A stretch of 17,118 nt of DNA from an uncultured Collinsella sp. (lineage in GTDB: Bacteria > Actinomycetota > Coriobacteriia > Coriobacteriales > Coriobacteriaceae): NCBI GenBank assembly GCA_900548935.1, contig URMR01000023.1, forward strand, positions 1 to 17,118, written 5' to 3'. Below are positions 6,776 to 13,521 of this stretch, piece after piece; within the stretch, counting starts at the first letter, position 1, and each line of letters begins with the position of its first letter. The notes beneath the pieces are model-generated. The model was not told where the DNA came from. It worked only from the letters and a program-made list of their open reading frames with translations, and did not search any database. The position numbers were made by a program, and so were the translations under genes.

Positions 6776-8058
6776 GCGCGTACGCGGCACGCCCACACGG
6801 CTCGCACCGATGGATCGCCCACGACCAGGCAGCGGTCGCTTGCCGCCACTGCGGCCGCCACGGCGTCGCCCCAAAAGACCGAGGTGTCGACAAGAACCAC
6901 GTCGGATTCACGGCGCAAGACGTCGAGCAGCAGCTCCACCGGACGTGCCATGAGCTCGGCCTGTTCGGGCGCGGCGACCGGACCCCAAAGCGTAACGCCC
7001 GGGGCCACGCGCATCGAGGCGGCCACGATGTCCGACTCGGCAAGTGCGCCCGCAGCCGATGACTCGATAAGCGTCGCCATGTCGTGCGGGGTATCGGCAC
7101 CCAACAGGTCGTAGAGGTTTCCAAACATCAGGTCCAAGTCGAGCACGGCGGCACGCAGGCCCAGCAGCGACGCCGCGTGCGCCATGGTGGCGACGATCGT
7201 CGACTTGCCGCAACCGCCCGAACCCGAGACGGCGCAGACAACCGGGGCTCGATGCGACGGGGCGGCGGCATCCGCCGGCGGCGTGGGGGCAGGCGGCGCC
7301 GACACGGGCGGCAACGTTCCCGTCTCCCCGGCAGCGCTCACATGCTGCGCCCAAGCCGGCATGGCAGGTTGATCGGCCCGCGGGGCCGAGTCTGGAGACT
7401 TCACGGCCGCATCGGCACGAACATTGTCGTTCCCGGCAAGCCCCTCAACCTCGTCGAGCTCATCGACCAGGCTCACGCCATGCACGTATCCCATATCTAC
7501 AGTCAGAAGCTCCTCGCCATACGGCACCGGCTCTCCGGCATCATCGTATGCAAGGGGATCCCGGGGACACCGACCATGCTCGGCTTCCGCTTTTCCACAA
7601 TCATCAACACGCGGGCCTCTTGTAGCGCGAGGCGCCCCGGATTCCCTATCAACAAAAGCATCGGGCTCGATCGTCAGACACCGGTCGTAATCAACCGTTC
7701 CCTCGCCCGCGCGCCCGTTGCCGCATATGCTGCGCGCAGCGATAACCTCGGTCGCCCCCGCGCGAAACAGCCCCTCGATATCCGAAGGATCGAGCGTCTC
7801 TATCAATACGACCACGCGACTCACGCGGCCCTCGGCCGTCAGGCGTGCAACAGTCTTTCGCACGTCTTCGGCATCGAACAGGGCCGCCGCGATAATCGCC
7901 GCCCCGCGACGCGACGGAAACGCCCGCGCCATGGACACCAGCCCATCCAGGTCGCCCACGCGAAGCACCTGCGCGCCCGCATCGCGGCCCTCGACTTCCC
8001 GCTGCAGCAATCCGTAATCACCACACGCGCAGCATGCAAGCCAGATCGCCTTCATCAC
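6772..8058 (-). CDS. CpaE/TadZ-like pilus localisation ATPase, N-terminal frame (428 aa)
   Basis: Residues 1-110 look like the atypical receiver-like domain of CpaE/TadZ. A long Pro/Ala/Asp-rich linker follows (about 120-270). The ParA/MinD-type ATPase domain starts at about 271 with V-C-A-V-S-G-S-G-G-C-G-K-S-T (P-loop 278-287), a switch segment L-D-L-D-L-M-F-G-N-L (306-315), and D-V-V-L-V-D-T (386-392). The deviant Walker A of this superfamily normally has a signature lysine before G-G; here that place is serine. The protein stops at ...VRAVWACRVRA, just before the strand that should carry N-R, and the next frame supplies it. CpaE/TadZ proteins place the pilus machine at a cell site. The start is GTG at 8058 (or the next codon, ATG 8055) after GGAGGCGACGA, overlapping the end of cpaB as GTGA. 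The family call is good; the split is unexplained. Confidence 0.82.
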   Translation of the reverse strand: MMKAIWLACCACGDYGLLQREVEGRDAGAQVLRVGDLDGLVSMARAFPSRRGAAIIAAALFDAEDVRKTVARLTAEGRVSRVVVLIETLDPSDIEGLFRAGATEVIAARSICGNGRAGEGTVDYDRCLTIEPDAFVDRESGAPRATRGPRVDDCGKAEAEHGRCPRDPLAYDDAGEPVPYGEELLTVDMGYVHGVSLVDELDEVEGLAGNDNVRADAAVKSPDSAPRADQPAMPAWAQHVSAAGETGTLPPVSAPPAPTPPADAAAPSHRAPVVCAVSGSGGCGKSTIVATMAHAASLLGLRAAVLDLDLMFGNLYDLLGADTPHDMATLIESSAAGALAESDIVAASMRVAPGVTLWGPVAAPEQAELMARPVELLLDVLRRESDVVLVDTSVFWGDAVAAAVAASDRCLVVGDPSVRAVWACRVRA

Positions 8059-8714
8059 TCGTCGCCTCCGCTCTTTTTGCTGCGCACCGTGGCGGGAATC
8101 GTCAAACTGACCGTCCCCTTGCCCGAGGCCCCCAGCAATTCCTTAACGTCTTCGGGGTCGGCCGCCAGCGTCACCCATTCGATCTTGCCTTCGCGCGTGG
8201 CGCCGGCCTCTTCGCTGGTATCGATCACGCGCGCACCGCACAGCCGATCGGTCACGCCGTCCTTTTGCACGTACACGTCCACGTAGCTGCCCACGCCCGT
8301 GGCGCCCCCGACCGAATGCTCGGCATCGACCGCCACCGAAACGGCGACCTTGCCTTTGGGCACCTCGAGCGTGTGGCTTTCGGCCTTGGTGTAGACATCG
8401 CAAATCACGGCATTTTTAGGGATGCGCGAGGTCGTCACGTCACCGCGCACCTGGCGCAGCTCGGTCGCCGCGTCACGCGGCAGCAGACTCGTCAGCCATT
8501 CCTGGGTTATGACATTGGTCTCATCGAGGGTCTCGCCCACATCGATATCGCGCGCCGCGACGCACACCTCGACGCGATCGCCGCCGTACTTGGCCAGTGT
8601 CTCGGCCTGGGCCTGCTCTGCCTGCGAGCGAATCGATGACGCGTAAACCATACAGAGCAGCGCGGCGAGCACGCCCGCGATCAGACTGATGGCAATGCGC
8701 TTGCTCTTGTTCAC
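8055..8714 (-). CDS. cpaB: Flp pilus assembly protein CpaB (SAF domain)
   Basis: This 219-residue protein has an N-terminal membrane anchor (about residues 7-26), then V-E-V-C-V-A-A-R-D-I-D-V-G-E-T-L (48-63). That is the hallmark of the SAF domain in CpaB/RcpC proteins. R-I-P-K-N-A-V-I (97-104) and a second beta-rich region with G-S-Y-V-D-V-Y-V (142-149), also typical of CpaB, follow. In diderm species CpaB works with the secretin. In a secretin-less cell it presumably stabilises the pilus at the membrane or wall; that is inference. The GTG at 8714 is preferred over the TTG five codons upstream because AGAGGAG lies six nucleotides before it. It is the first gene of the pilus operon, with 200 nt of non-coding sequence before it up to the rsgA terminator. 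Its stop overlaps the next gene's start. Confidence 0.88.
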   Translation of the reverse strand: MNKSKRIAISLIAGVLAALLCMVYASSIRSQAEQAQAETLAKYGGDRVEVCVAARDIDVGETLDETNVITQEWLTSLLPRDAATELRQVRGDVTTSRIPKNAVICDVYTKAESHTLEVPKGKVAVSVAVDAEHSVGGATGVGSYVDVYVQKDGVTDRLCGARVIDTSEEAGATREGKIEWVTLAADPEDVKELLGASGKGTVSLTIPATVRSKKSGGDE

Positions 8715-8800
8715 GGCCGCTCCTCTCAAGGTAGCACCGGGCGGATGCCCGTACCACCATTGTCCGAGCGGGCAAGCAGCAAAACGACGCGATCGCGATC

Positions 8801-8822
8801 TTGGTTTTGAGTGTCAAACCAA
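8801..8822 (-). promoter_or_regulatory. Candidate control site for the pilus operon: imperfect inverted repeat over a TTGACA
   Basis: On the minus strand the sequence TTGGTTTGACACTCAAAACC contains a consensus -35-like TTGACA. The same bases form a nine-pair inverted repeat, TTGGTTTGA against TCAAAACCAA, with one extra base. A perfect 10-bp palindrome GATCGCGATC follows at 8791-8800, about where a -10 would fall, and no good -10 hexamer is visible there. About 85 nt separate it from the cpaB start. This is the only sizeable non-coding stretch before the operon, so its promoter should lie in 8715-8914. A repressor or activator site here is plausible but unproven. Confidence 0.3.
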
Positions 8823-8914
8823 TTGCCGACCAAAAGCTGACCGGCCCGTCAAGCTCGCGGCAAGGTTTTTGTCAGCACGTCGGATAAATGCACGTTTAGG
8901 GGCGCATCGGCAAT

Positions 8915-8948
8915 AAAAAAGCCGCCTCCCGCACCATTGGGAGACGGC
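8915..8948 (-). terminator. Intrinsic terminator of rsgA
   Basis: On the minus strand a 10-bp stem GCCGTCTCCC/GGGAGGCGGC (one G-T pair) closes an 8-nt loop and is followed at once by TTTTTT. It begins 18 nt after the rsgA stop codon. It separates rsgA from the pilus operon, which therefore needs its own promoter. Confidence 0.88.
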
Positions 8949-8966
8949 TGTCATAGATAGATTCAA

Positions 8967-10151
8967 TTACAGATGAACATCGGGATCGAGCATCTGAGCA
9001 CTCACGCGCATGGATGACGCCAAGTTTTGGAACGTTTCCAGACGCAGACTGTCGATCTGCCCGGCGTCCTCGGCCTCGCGAACGGCGCAACCCGGCTCAT
9101 GGGTATGCGTGCAATCGCCAAACCGGCACGCGCGCGATGCCTCGACAATCTCGGGGAAGGCGCGCGCCAGACCCCGCTCGTGACCCACGAGCGGTAGGCT
9201 GCGCAGGCCCGGGGCATCGGCGATCACGCCGGCGTCGCCCGGCAGCGCCACCATCACACGCGCGACGGTAGTGTGACGGCCCTGGTCGTCGCGTTCGCGC
9301 ACACCGCCAGTCGCCAACGTATCGTGGCCCAGCAGTGCATTGAGCAGCGTCGACTTGCCGGCACCCGACTCGCCCAGAATCATGGCGCAGCTCCCGGCGG
9401 GCACGCAGGCACGGACCTCGTCCAGGCCGCGGCCCTCGGCAGAGGACGTCACGATCACGCGCACGTCCGGGCCCACCAGGCGGCGCACGCGGTCCAGATC
9501 GCGCTCGAGCTCATCGGCGTCGCAGCGATCGGCCTTGGTGAGTACCACCACCGGCTCGGCATCGCAGTCGAGTGCCAACACCAGCGACCGCGCCACACGG
9601 TCGAGCAGTACCTCGCCGGCGCCGAGCGCCTGCACGATCAGCACGCTATCCACGTTGGAGCAAAGCACCTGACGTTCGCCGCGGGCGCGTCCGCGCCAAC
9701 GCTCAAAACTCGTGCGGCGCGGCAGCACGCACTCGATCACGCCCATGTCGTGCCCGGGCGCACGGCGCACCGCCACGCGGTCGCCCACGGCGGGCAGCAG
9801 AACCTCATCCTCGCCACGCGACTTGGCAAACCCCACGGCATGCTCGGCACGAAAGGTATCGTCGGCAGTCGCCACCAGCGGAAACCCGCGATCCAGGCGC
9901 ACCACGGCACCAAGTTGCATCTGCTCGGGCTCCTCGGCATAGGCGCAAAAATCATCGAAGGCTGCCTGTTGGGCGGCATCGATCGGCAGGTCGTCGAACG
10001 CCGGAACATCCCGCAGAGCGTCGAGTCCCGGCACGCTTGCCAGCAGCTCCTCGGCAGACGCGGGGGCTTCGGTCGCAAGCTTCCGACGACGATCGCGCTT
10101 AGCCCGCGCCCCCGTCGTCTTTTTCTTCGCCTTAGCCTTAGCCTTGCCCAC
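8967..10151 (-). CDS. rsgA: Ribosome small-subunit assembly GTPase RsgA
   Basis: This 394-residue protein has the circularly permuted GTPase order that defines the RsgA/YjeQ family. T-K-A-D (G4, 205-208) precedes the P-loop G-E-S-G-A-G-K-S-T (260-268), then H-T-T (293-295) and D-A-P-G-L (312-316). A C-terminal zinc finger follows with Cys342, Cys347, His349 and Cys355. An OB-fold lies at about 80-150. RsgA checks late maturation of the 30S subunit, and GTP hydrolysis releases it. The N-terminus carries a lysine-rich K-A-K-A-K-K-K run and about 75 extra residues before the OB-fold, making it longer than common homologues of 300-350. The start is GTG at 10151 with GGGAGG five nucleotides upstream. 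The open frame continues upstream through a terminator hairpin, so an earlier start is rejected. It is monocistronic, with a terminator just past its stop. Confidence 0.95.
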   Translation of the reverse strand: MGKAKAKAKKKTTGARAKRDRRRKLATEAPASAEELLASVPGLDALRDVPAFDDLPIDAAQQAAFDDFCAYAEEPEQMQLGAVVRLDRGFPLVATADDTFRAEHAVGFAKSRGEDEVLLPAVGDRVAVRRAPGHDMGVIECVLPRRTSFERWRGRARGERQVLCSNVDSVLIVQALGAGEVLLDRVARSLVLALDCDAEPVVVLTKADRCDADELERDLDRVRRLVGPDVRVIVTSSAEGRGLDEVRACVPAGSCAMILGESGAGKSTLLNALLGHDTLATGGVRERDDQGRHTTVARVMVALPGDAGVIADAPGLRSLPLVGHERGLARAFPEIVEASRACRFGDCTHTHEPGCAVREAEDAGQIDSLRLETFQNLASSMRVSAQMLDPDVHL

Positions 10152-10172
10152 AAGCGCCTCCCAGCACCACAA

Positions 10173-10201
10173 ATCACAACTGAGCGGGTATTTTAAATCA
10201 A
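10173..10201 (-). promoter_or_regulatory. Possible rsgA promoter
   Basis: On the minus strand TTGATT (10201-10196) and TGTGAT (10178-10173) are separated by 17 nt, each matching the sigma-70 consensus at four of six positions. The TTGATT overlaps the T-tract of the upstream terminator. Transcription would begin close to the GTG, leaving a short leader with the GGGAGG site. It is the best pair in the 48 nt between that terminator and rsgA, but weak. Confidence 0.3.
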
Positions 10202-10233
10202 AAAGAGCTGGCCGGGCAAAGCCCGACCAGCTC
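10200..10233 (-). terminator. Intrinsic terminator upstream of rsgA, probably ending the calcium ATPase transcript
   Basis: On the minus strand GAGCTGG-T-CGGGC, loop TTT, GCCCG-G-CCAGCTC form a 12-pair stem with one mismatch, followed by TTTTTGATTT. It lies 166 nt beyond the ATPase stop, after the large palindrome, so the ATPase mRNA would carry that palindrome in its 3' untranslated region. Confidence 0.85.
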
Positions 10234-10292
10234 ACATACTTTCCCTCAGCCCTTTTCATCCGCACGGGAGAAAAGCCAGCAAGGATACCGCA

Positions 10293-10387
10293 GGGCCCGC
10301 CCGCCGGGAGGGGTTTCCTAAGGGCACATCCCGCAGCCGCAAAGCGGCGAGGACGTGCCCGTGGAAACCCCGCAGGCGGTCGGGCCC
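10293..10387. repeat. 95-bp long imperfect palindrome (giant hairpin) in the ATPase 3' region
   Basis: The whole segment folds back on itself. Outer arms GGGCCCG (10293-10299) and CGGGCCC (10381-10387) are followed inward by CCGCC/GGCGG and a small internal loop. Then come a nine-pair arm GGGGTTTCC (10310-10318) with GGAAACCCC (10363-10371), GGGCAC/GTGCCC, TCC/GGA, and a terminal GCCGC-AAA-GCGGC hairpin (10336-10348). About 35 pairs form in all. It lies 11 nt past the ATPase stop and before a separate intrinsic terminator. No T-tract follows it directly. It could be an mRNA 3' stabiliser, a REP- or MITE-like dispersed repeat, or a protein-binding element. Confidence 0.8.
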
Positions 10388-10398
10388 GGACAGGAACG

Positions 10399-13080
10399 TT
10401 ACTCTTTTTCGACCGCGCGCATGATCGCCTTGTAGATCTCCATCAGCGGGATGATCAGGAAGGCCAGGCCCAGCGCGGCGACAACGCCCTTGAGTTCAAG
10501 CGTCACGGGACCAAAGAACATCTCGGCAAGCGTCGGCTGCACGGTCACGATCACCGTCAGCACCAGTGCCAGCGCGGCGGAAGCCCACAGCCACTTGTTC
10601 TGCTTCTTCATGCTAAACAGCGACGCACGACGGCTGCGCATATTGAAGCAGTGGAAGATCTCGACCATGTTGAGCGTGATGAAGGCCATCATCACGCCTT
10701 CCTCGTCGGCGTTGCCGGCGATCATATCGGCGATGTGGATGTAGCCCATGTCAAAGTACACGCCCACAAAGAAGCTCGCCAGCACCAGCACGGTGATGAT
10801 TAGGCCCTGGACCACGCAGTCCAGACCCATATGTCCGGCAAAGACACCGTCCTTGGCGTTGCGCGGCTTGCGCTTCATGATGTCGCCTTCGGCATCCTCC
10901 ATGCCCAGCGCGAGCGCGGGGAAGCAGTCGGTGACCAGGTTCACCCACAGCAGCTGCACCGGCTGGAAGATGGTAAAGCCGATGAGCGTGGCGATGAACA
11001 CCGAGAAGACCTCGGCAAGGTTAGCCGAAAGCAGGAACTGGATGACCTTGCGGATGTTGTCGTAGATGCGACGGCCCTCTTCGCAGGCACCGATGATGGT
11101 AGCGAAATTGTCGTCGGCAAGCACCATGTCGGCGACGTTCTTGGTGACGTCGGTGCCGGTGATGCCCATGCCCACGCCGATGTCGGCGCGTTTGATGGAC
11201 GGGGCGTCGTTGACGCCGTCGCCCGTCATGGCCACGATCTGGTCGCGCGACTTCCAGGCCTCGACGATGCGGGTCTTGTGCTCGGGCTGGACGCGGGCGT
11301 ACACGCCGTAGTCCTCGATGTGCGCGTCGAGCTCCTCGTCGCTCATGCGATCGAGGTCGGCACCGGTGATGGCATGGCTGCGATCGGTGACGATTCCCAG
11401 CTGCTTGGCAATGGCCACGGCGGTGTCGATATGGTCGCCCGTGATCATGACGGTGCGAATGCCGGCATCGTGGGCCTCGCGGATGGCGTCGGCGACCTCG
11501 GGACGGACCGGGTCAATCATGCCGGACAGGCCGCAGAAGACCAGGTCGTGCTCGAGCGCAGCGGGGCTGCAGTCGCTCGGAATCTCGGTGTAGGTGCGGC
11601 TTGCCAGCGCCAGCACGCGCAGGGCCTCGTCAGCCATGGCCTTGTTGGCTGCCACGAGCTCGGCGCGACGCTCCTCGGTCAGGGGGACGACCTTATCGCC
11701 CTCGTAGATATGGGTGCACAGGCCGATCACCACGTCGGGCGCGCCCTTGGTGTACTGCTCGTACTCGCCATCCAGGGTCTCAACGACCACGGACATCATC
11801 TTGCGGCCCGAGTCGAACGGGGCCTCGCCCACGCGCGGGTGCTCGGCAGTCAGGCCAGTGAGGCCCGCCTTGCCGGCATCGTTGACGAGCGCGCACTCGG
11901 TCGGCTCGCCCACGGCCTCGCCCAGTTCCTCGTCCCACTGGGCATCGGAGCACAGCGCCATACCGGCCAGGAACTTCTCCTTAGGCGCGGCGAGCTCGTG
12001 CTTGACGACGGTCATCTTGTTTTGGGTAAGGGTACCGGTCTTGTCGGAGCAAATAGTCTGCGTGCAGCCGAGGGTCTCGACAGCAGAAAGCTTGCGGATA
12101 ATCGCCTGGCGCTTGGCCATCTTGGTCACGCCAAGCGACAGCACGATGGTCACGACGGCGACCAGACCCTCGGGGATGGCAGCGACGGCGAGCGAGACGG
12201 CAACCATAAAGGTATCGAGCAGGGCGGTCGGGTCGGTAAGAACGTTGCCCACGCCGTGGCGGATGATGTCGACACCAAAGATAACGACGCAGATGACGAT
12301 AACCATGATGGTGAGGATGCGGCTGAGCTCGGCAAGCTTCACCTGCAGCGGCGTGAGCTCTTCCTTGGCCTCGGCCAGGGCACCGGCGATCTTGCCCATC
12401 TCGGTATCCATGCCGGTACCGACCACGACGGCACGGCCACGGCCGTACACCACGGTGGAACCCATGTAGCACATGTTCTTGCGGTCGCCGAGCGGCACGT
12501 CATCGGTGCCCGCGGCAAGCTCGATCACGTTGGCGTGCTTCTCTACGGGCACGGACTCGCCGGTGAGCGCGGCCTCTTCGATCTTCATCGTGGCGCTCTC
12601 GAGCACGCGGCAGTCGGCCGGGACGGAGTCGCCTGCCTCGAGCATGATCACATCGCCGGGCACGAGCTCGGCGCTCGGCAGGTGCACGAGCTTGCCGTCG
12701 CGCAGTACCTTGGACTGCGCCGCGCTCATCTCCTGCAGAGCCTCAAGGGCCTCTTCGCTCTTGGCTTCCTGAACCACGCCCAACACCGAGTTGACGATAA
12801 CGACGAACATGATGATGACGACATCGGCAAAGTCGGGCTCGCCCTTGACCATACCCGTGAGCGCGCTGATGACGGCGGCAACGATCAGCATGATGACCAT
12901 GGGGTCGGCCATCTGCTCAAAGAAACGCTTCCACAGCGGCGTCTTCTCGGCTTCCTCGAGCTTGTTAGGGCCTGTCTTGGCGAGGCGCGACGACGCCTCG
13001 TCGTGGCTCAGGCCGAGGTTCTCATCGACACCCTGGTCGCTGAGCACCTCCGCCGCGGCGGACAGGTATTCCTTTTGCAT
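10399..13080 (-). CDS. P-type calcium-transporting ATPase (P2A/SERCA-like)
   Basis: This 893-residue protein is full length. It has an N-terminal cation-ATPase domain, M1-M2 at about 55-105, an actuator T-G-E-S (173-176), and M4 with P-E-G-L (303-306). Phosphorylation site C-S-D-K-T-G-T-L-T with Asp346, nucleotide-site K-G-A-P-D (445-449), and hinge T-G-D-G-V-N-D-A-P (619-627) follow. M5 has N-L-A-E (687-690) and M6 has N-L-V-T-D (714-718). Acidic and Asn residues in M4, M5 and M6 correspond to calcium ligands of SERCA, so the likely role is ATP-driven export of Ca2+ from the cytoplasm. Mn2+ or another cation is not excluded. The ATG at 13080 follows AGGAGGGG. That site is part of an inverted repeat in the leader. 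The gene is transcribed alone, divergent from pyk, and ends before a giant hairpin and a terminator. Confidence 0.94.
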   Translation of the reverse strand: MQKEYLSAAAEVLSDQGVDENLGLSHDEASSRLAKTGPNKLEEAEKTPLWKRFFEQMADPMVIMLIVAAVISALTGMVKGEPDFADVVIIMFVVIVNSVLGVVQEAKSEEALEALQEMSAAQSKVLRDGKLVHLPSAELVPGDVIMLEAGDSVPADCRVLESATMKIEEAALTGESVPVEKHANVIELAAGTDDVPLGDRKNMCYMGSTVVYGRGRAVVVGTGMDTEMGKIAGALAEAKEELTPLQVKLAELSRILTIMVIVICVVIFGVDIIRHGVGNVLTDPTALLDTFMVAVSLAVAAIPEGLVAVVTIVLSLGVTKMAKRQAIIRKLSAVETLGCTQTICSDKTGTLTQNKMTVVKHELAAPKEKFLAGMALCSDAQWDEELGEAVGEPTECALVNDAGKAGLTGLTAEHPRVGEAPFDSGRKMMSVVVETLDGEYEQYTKGAPDVVIGLCTHIYEGDKVVPLTEERRAELVAANKAMADEALRVLALASRTYTEIPSDCSPAALEHDLVFCGLSGMIDPVRPEVADAIREAHDAGIRTVMITGDHIDTAVAIAKQLGIVTDRSHAITGADLDRMSDEELDAHIEDYGVYARVQPEHKTRIVEAWKSRDQIVAMTGDGVNDAPSIKRADIGVGMGITGTDVTKNVADMVLADDNFATIIGACEEGRRIYDNIRKVIQFLLSANLAEVFSVFIATLIGFTIFQPVQLLWVNLVTDCFPALALGMEDAEGDIMKRKPRNAKDGVFAGHMGLDCVVQGLIITVLVLASFFVGVYFDMGYIHIADMIAGNADEEGVMMAFITLNMVEIFHCFNMRSRRASLFSMKKQNKWLWASAALALVLTVIVTVQPTLAEMFFGPVTLELKGVVAALGLAFLIIPLMEIYKAIMRAVEKE

Positions 13081-13090
13081 ATAGAGTCCC

Positions 13091-13144
13091 CTCCTGGGAT
13101 TCGGGCCACTCAGCAGATTGATGCCCGATCATAATTCCCAGGAG
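13091..13144 (-). promoter_or_regulatory. Inverted repeat pairing with the ATPase ribosome-binding site, flanking a -10-like TATGAT
   Basis: CTCCTGGGA at 13091-13099 and TCCCAGGAG at 13136-13144 are perfect 9-bp inverted repeats 36 bp apart. On the minus strand the downstream arm contains AGGAG, the ribosome-binding site of the ATPase, and the upstream arm contains the matching CTCCT. Between them lies TATGAT (13133-13128), a good -10 match without a clear -35. If transcription starts upstream of 13144 the RNA could fold and hide the site. If it starts from the TATGAT, the repeat is instead a DNA element straddling the promoter. Confidence 0.45.
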
Positions 13145-13416
13145 AAGGGCAAGGGCTCATCAAGGCTGCCGTGCTGACCAGCAGTTGATAGTGGGGCTAT
13201 GGTACCCCAAAGCGACGCGTCTAGCCAAAACAATCCATTTGGAAATAGGGTCCATTCGCAACGATGCAGACCGTATGATGCTCAACATTGATAAAACGTT
13301 TTTTCTTCGGCGCATCATCAAACTGAAATATCGCCCAGATAGCAGCGGTTAGAACGGTTGGTAAAGTTTTTGCATATACCGTTTTTCCGCAAAAAATGAA
13401 CTTCTAATTCGGCATA

Positions 13417-13458
13417 CGGTCGATTTTTGGGGGTATTCGGTCGTCATTTCGTTATAAT
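13417..13458 (+). promoter_or_regulatory. pyk promoter: perfect -10 with CGGTCG direct repeats
   Basis: TATAAT at 13453-13458 is a perfect -10 box, giving a leader of about 57 nt before pyk. No recognisable -35 lies 16-18 nt upstream. Instead CGGTCG occurs twice, at 13417-13422 and 13438-13443, starting 21 bp (two helical turns) apart, in similar contexts (ATACGGTCG and ATTCGGTCG). The pair looks like tandem sites for an activator, which would fit a promoter lacking a -35. Confidence 0.55.
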
Positions 13459-13521
13459 CAAGTCAGTTTTATTTCTTATGGTTTATCTATCAGCGCAAGA
13501 CGATGTCAGATGGAGGTCTGA

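Larger units (their letters stand above)
13081..13521. other. Divergent intergenic region between calcium ATPase and pyk (441 bp)
   Basis: No convincing gene is present. Short frames here lack ribosome-binding sites and continue as antisense of neighbours. It is markedly more A+T-rich from about 13240 onward than the surrounding coding DNA, as expected for promoters. Besides the elements listed separately, small inverted repeats are visible: TGGGG...CCCCA (13192-13209) and CCAAA...TTTGG (13225-13242). I see no tRNA, small RNA with a terminator, or riboswitch that I could support. Confidence 0.6.

Noticed and set aside
10152..10265. N-terminal extension of rsgA to an upstream ATG
   Set aside because: It would translate through a terminator hairpin and has no family similarity. 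The GTG at 10151 has a strong ribosome-binding site.
10831..13134. A 767-codon open frame on the plus strand
   Set aside because: It is exactly antisense to the calcium ATPase. Its translation is His/Gly/Asp-rich low-complexity text with no domain, a by-product of GC-rich codon use in the true gene.
13192..13242. Small inverted repeats TGGGG/CCCCA and CCAAA/TTTGG in the divergent intergenic region
   Set aside because: Five-base arms without a T-tract or promoter alignment are expected by chance in a region of this size.
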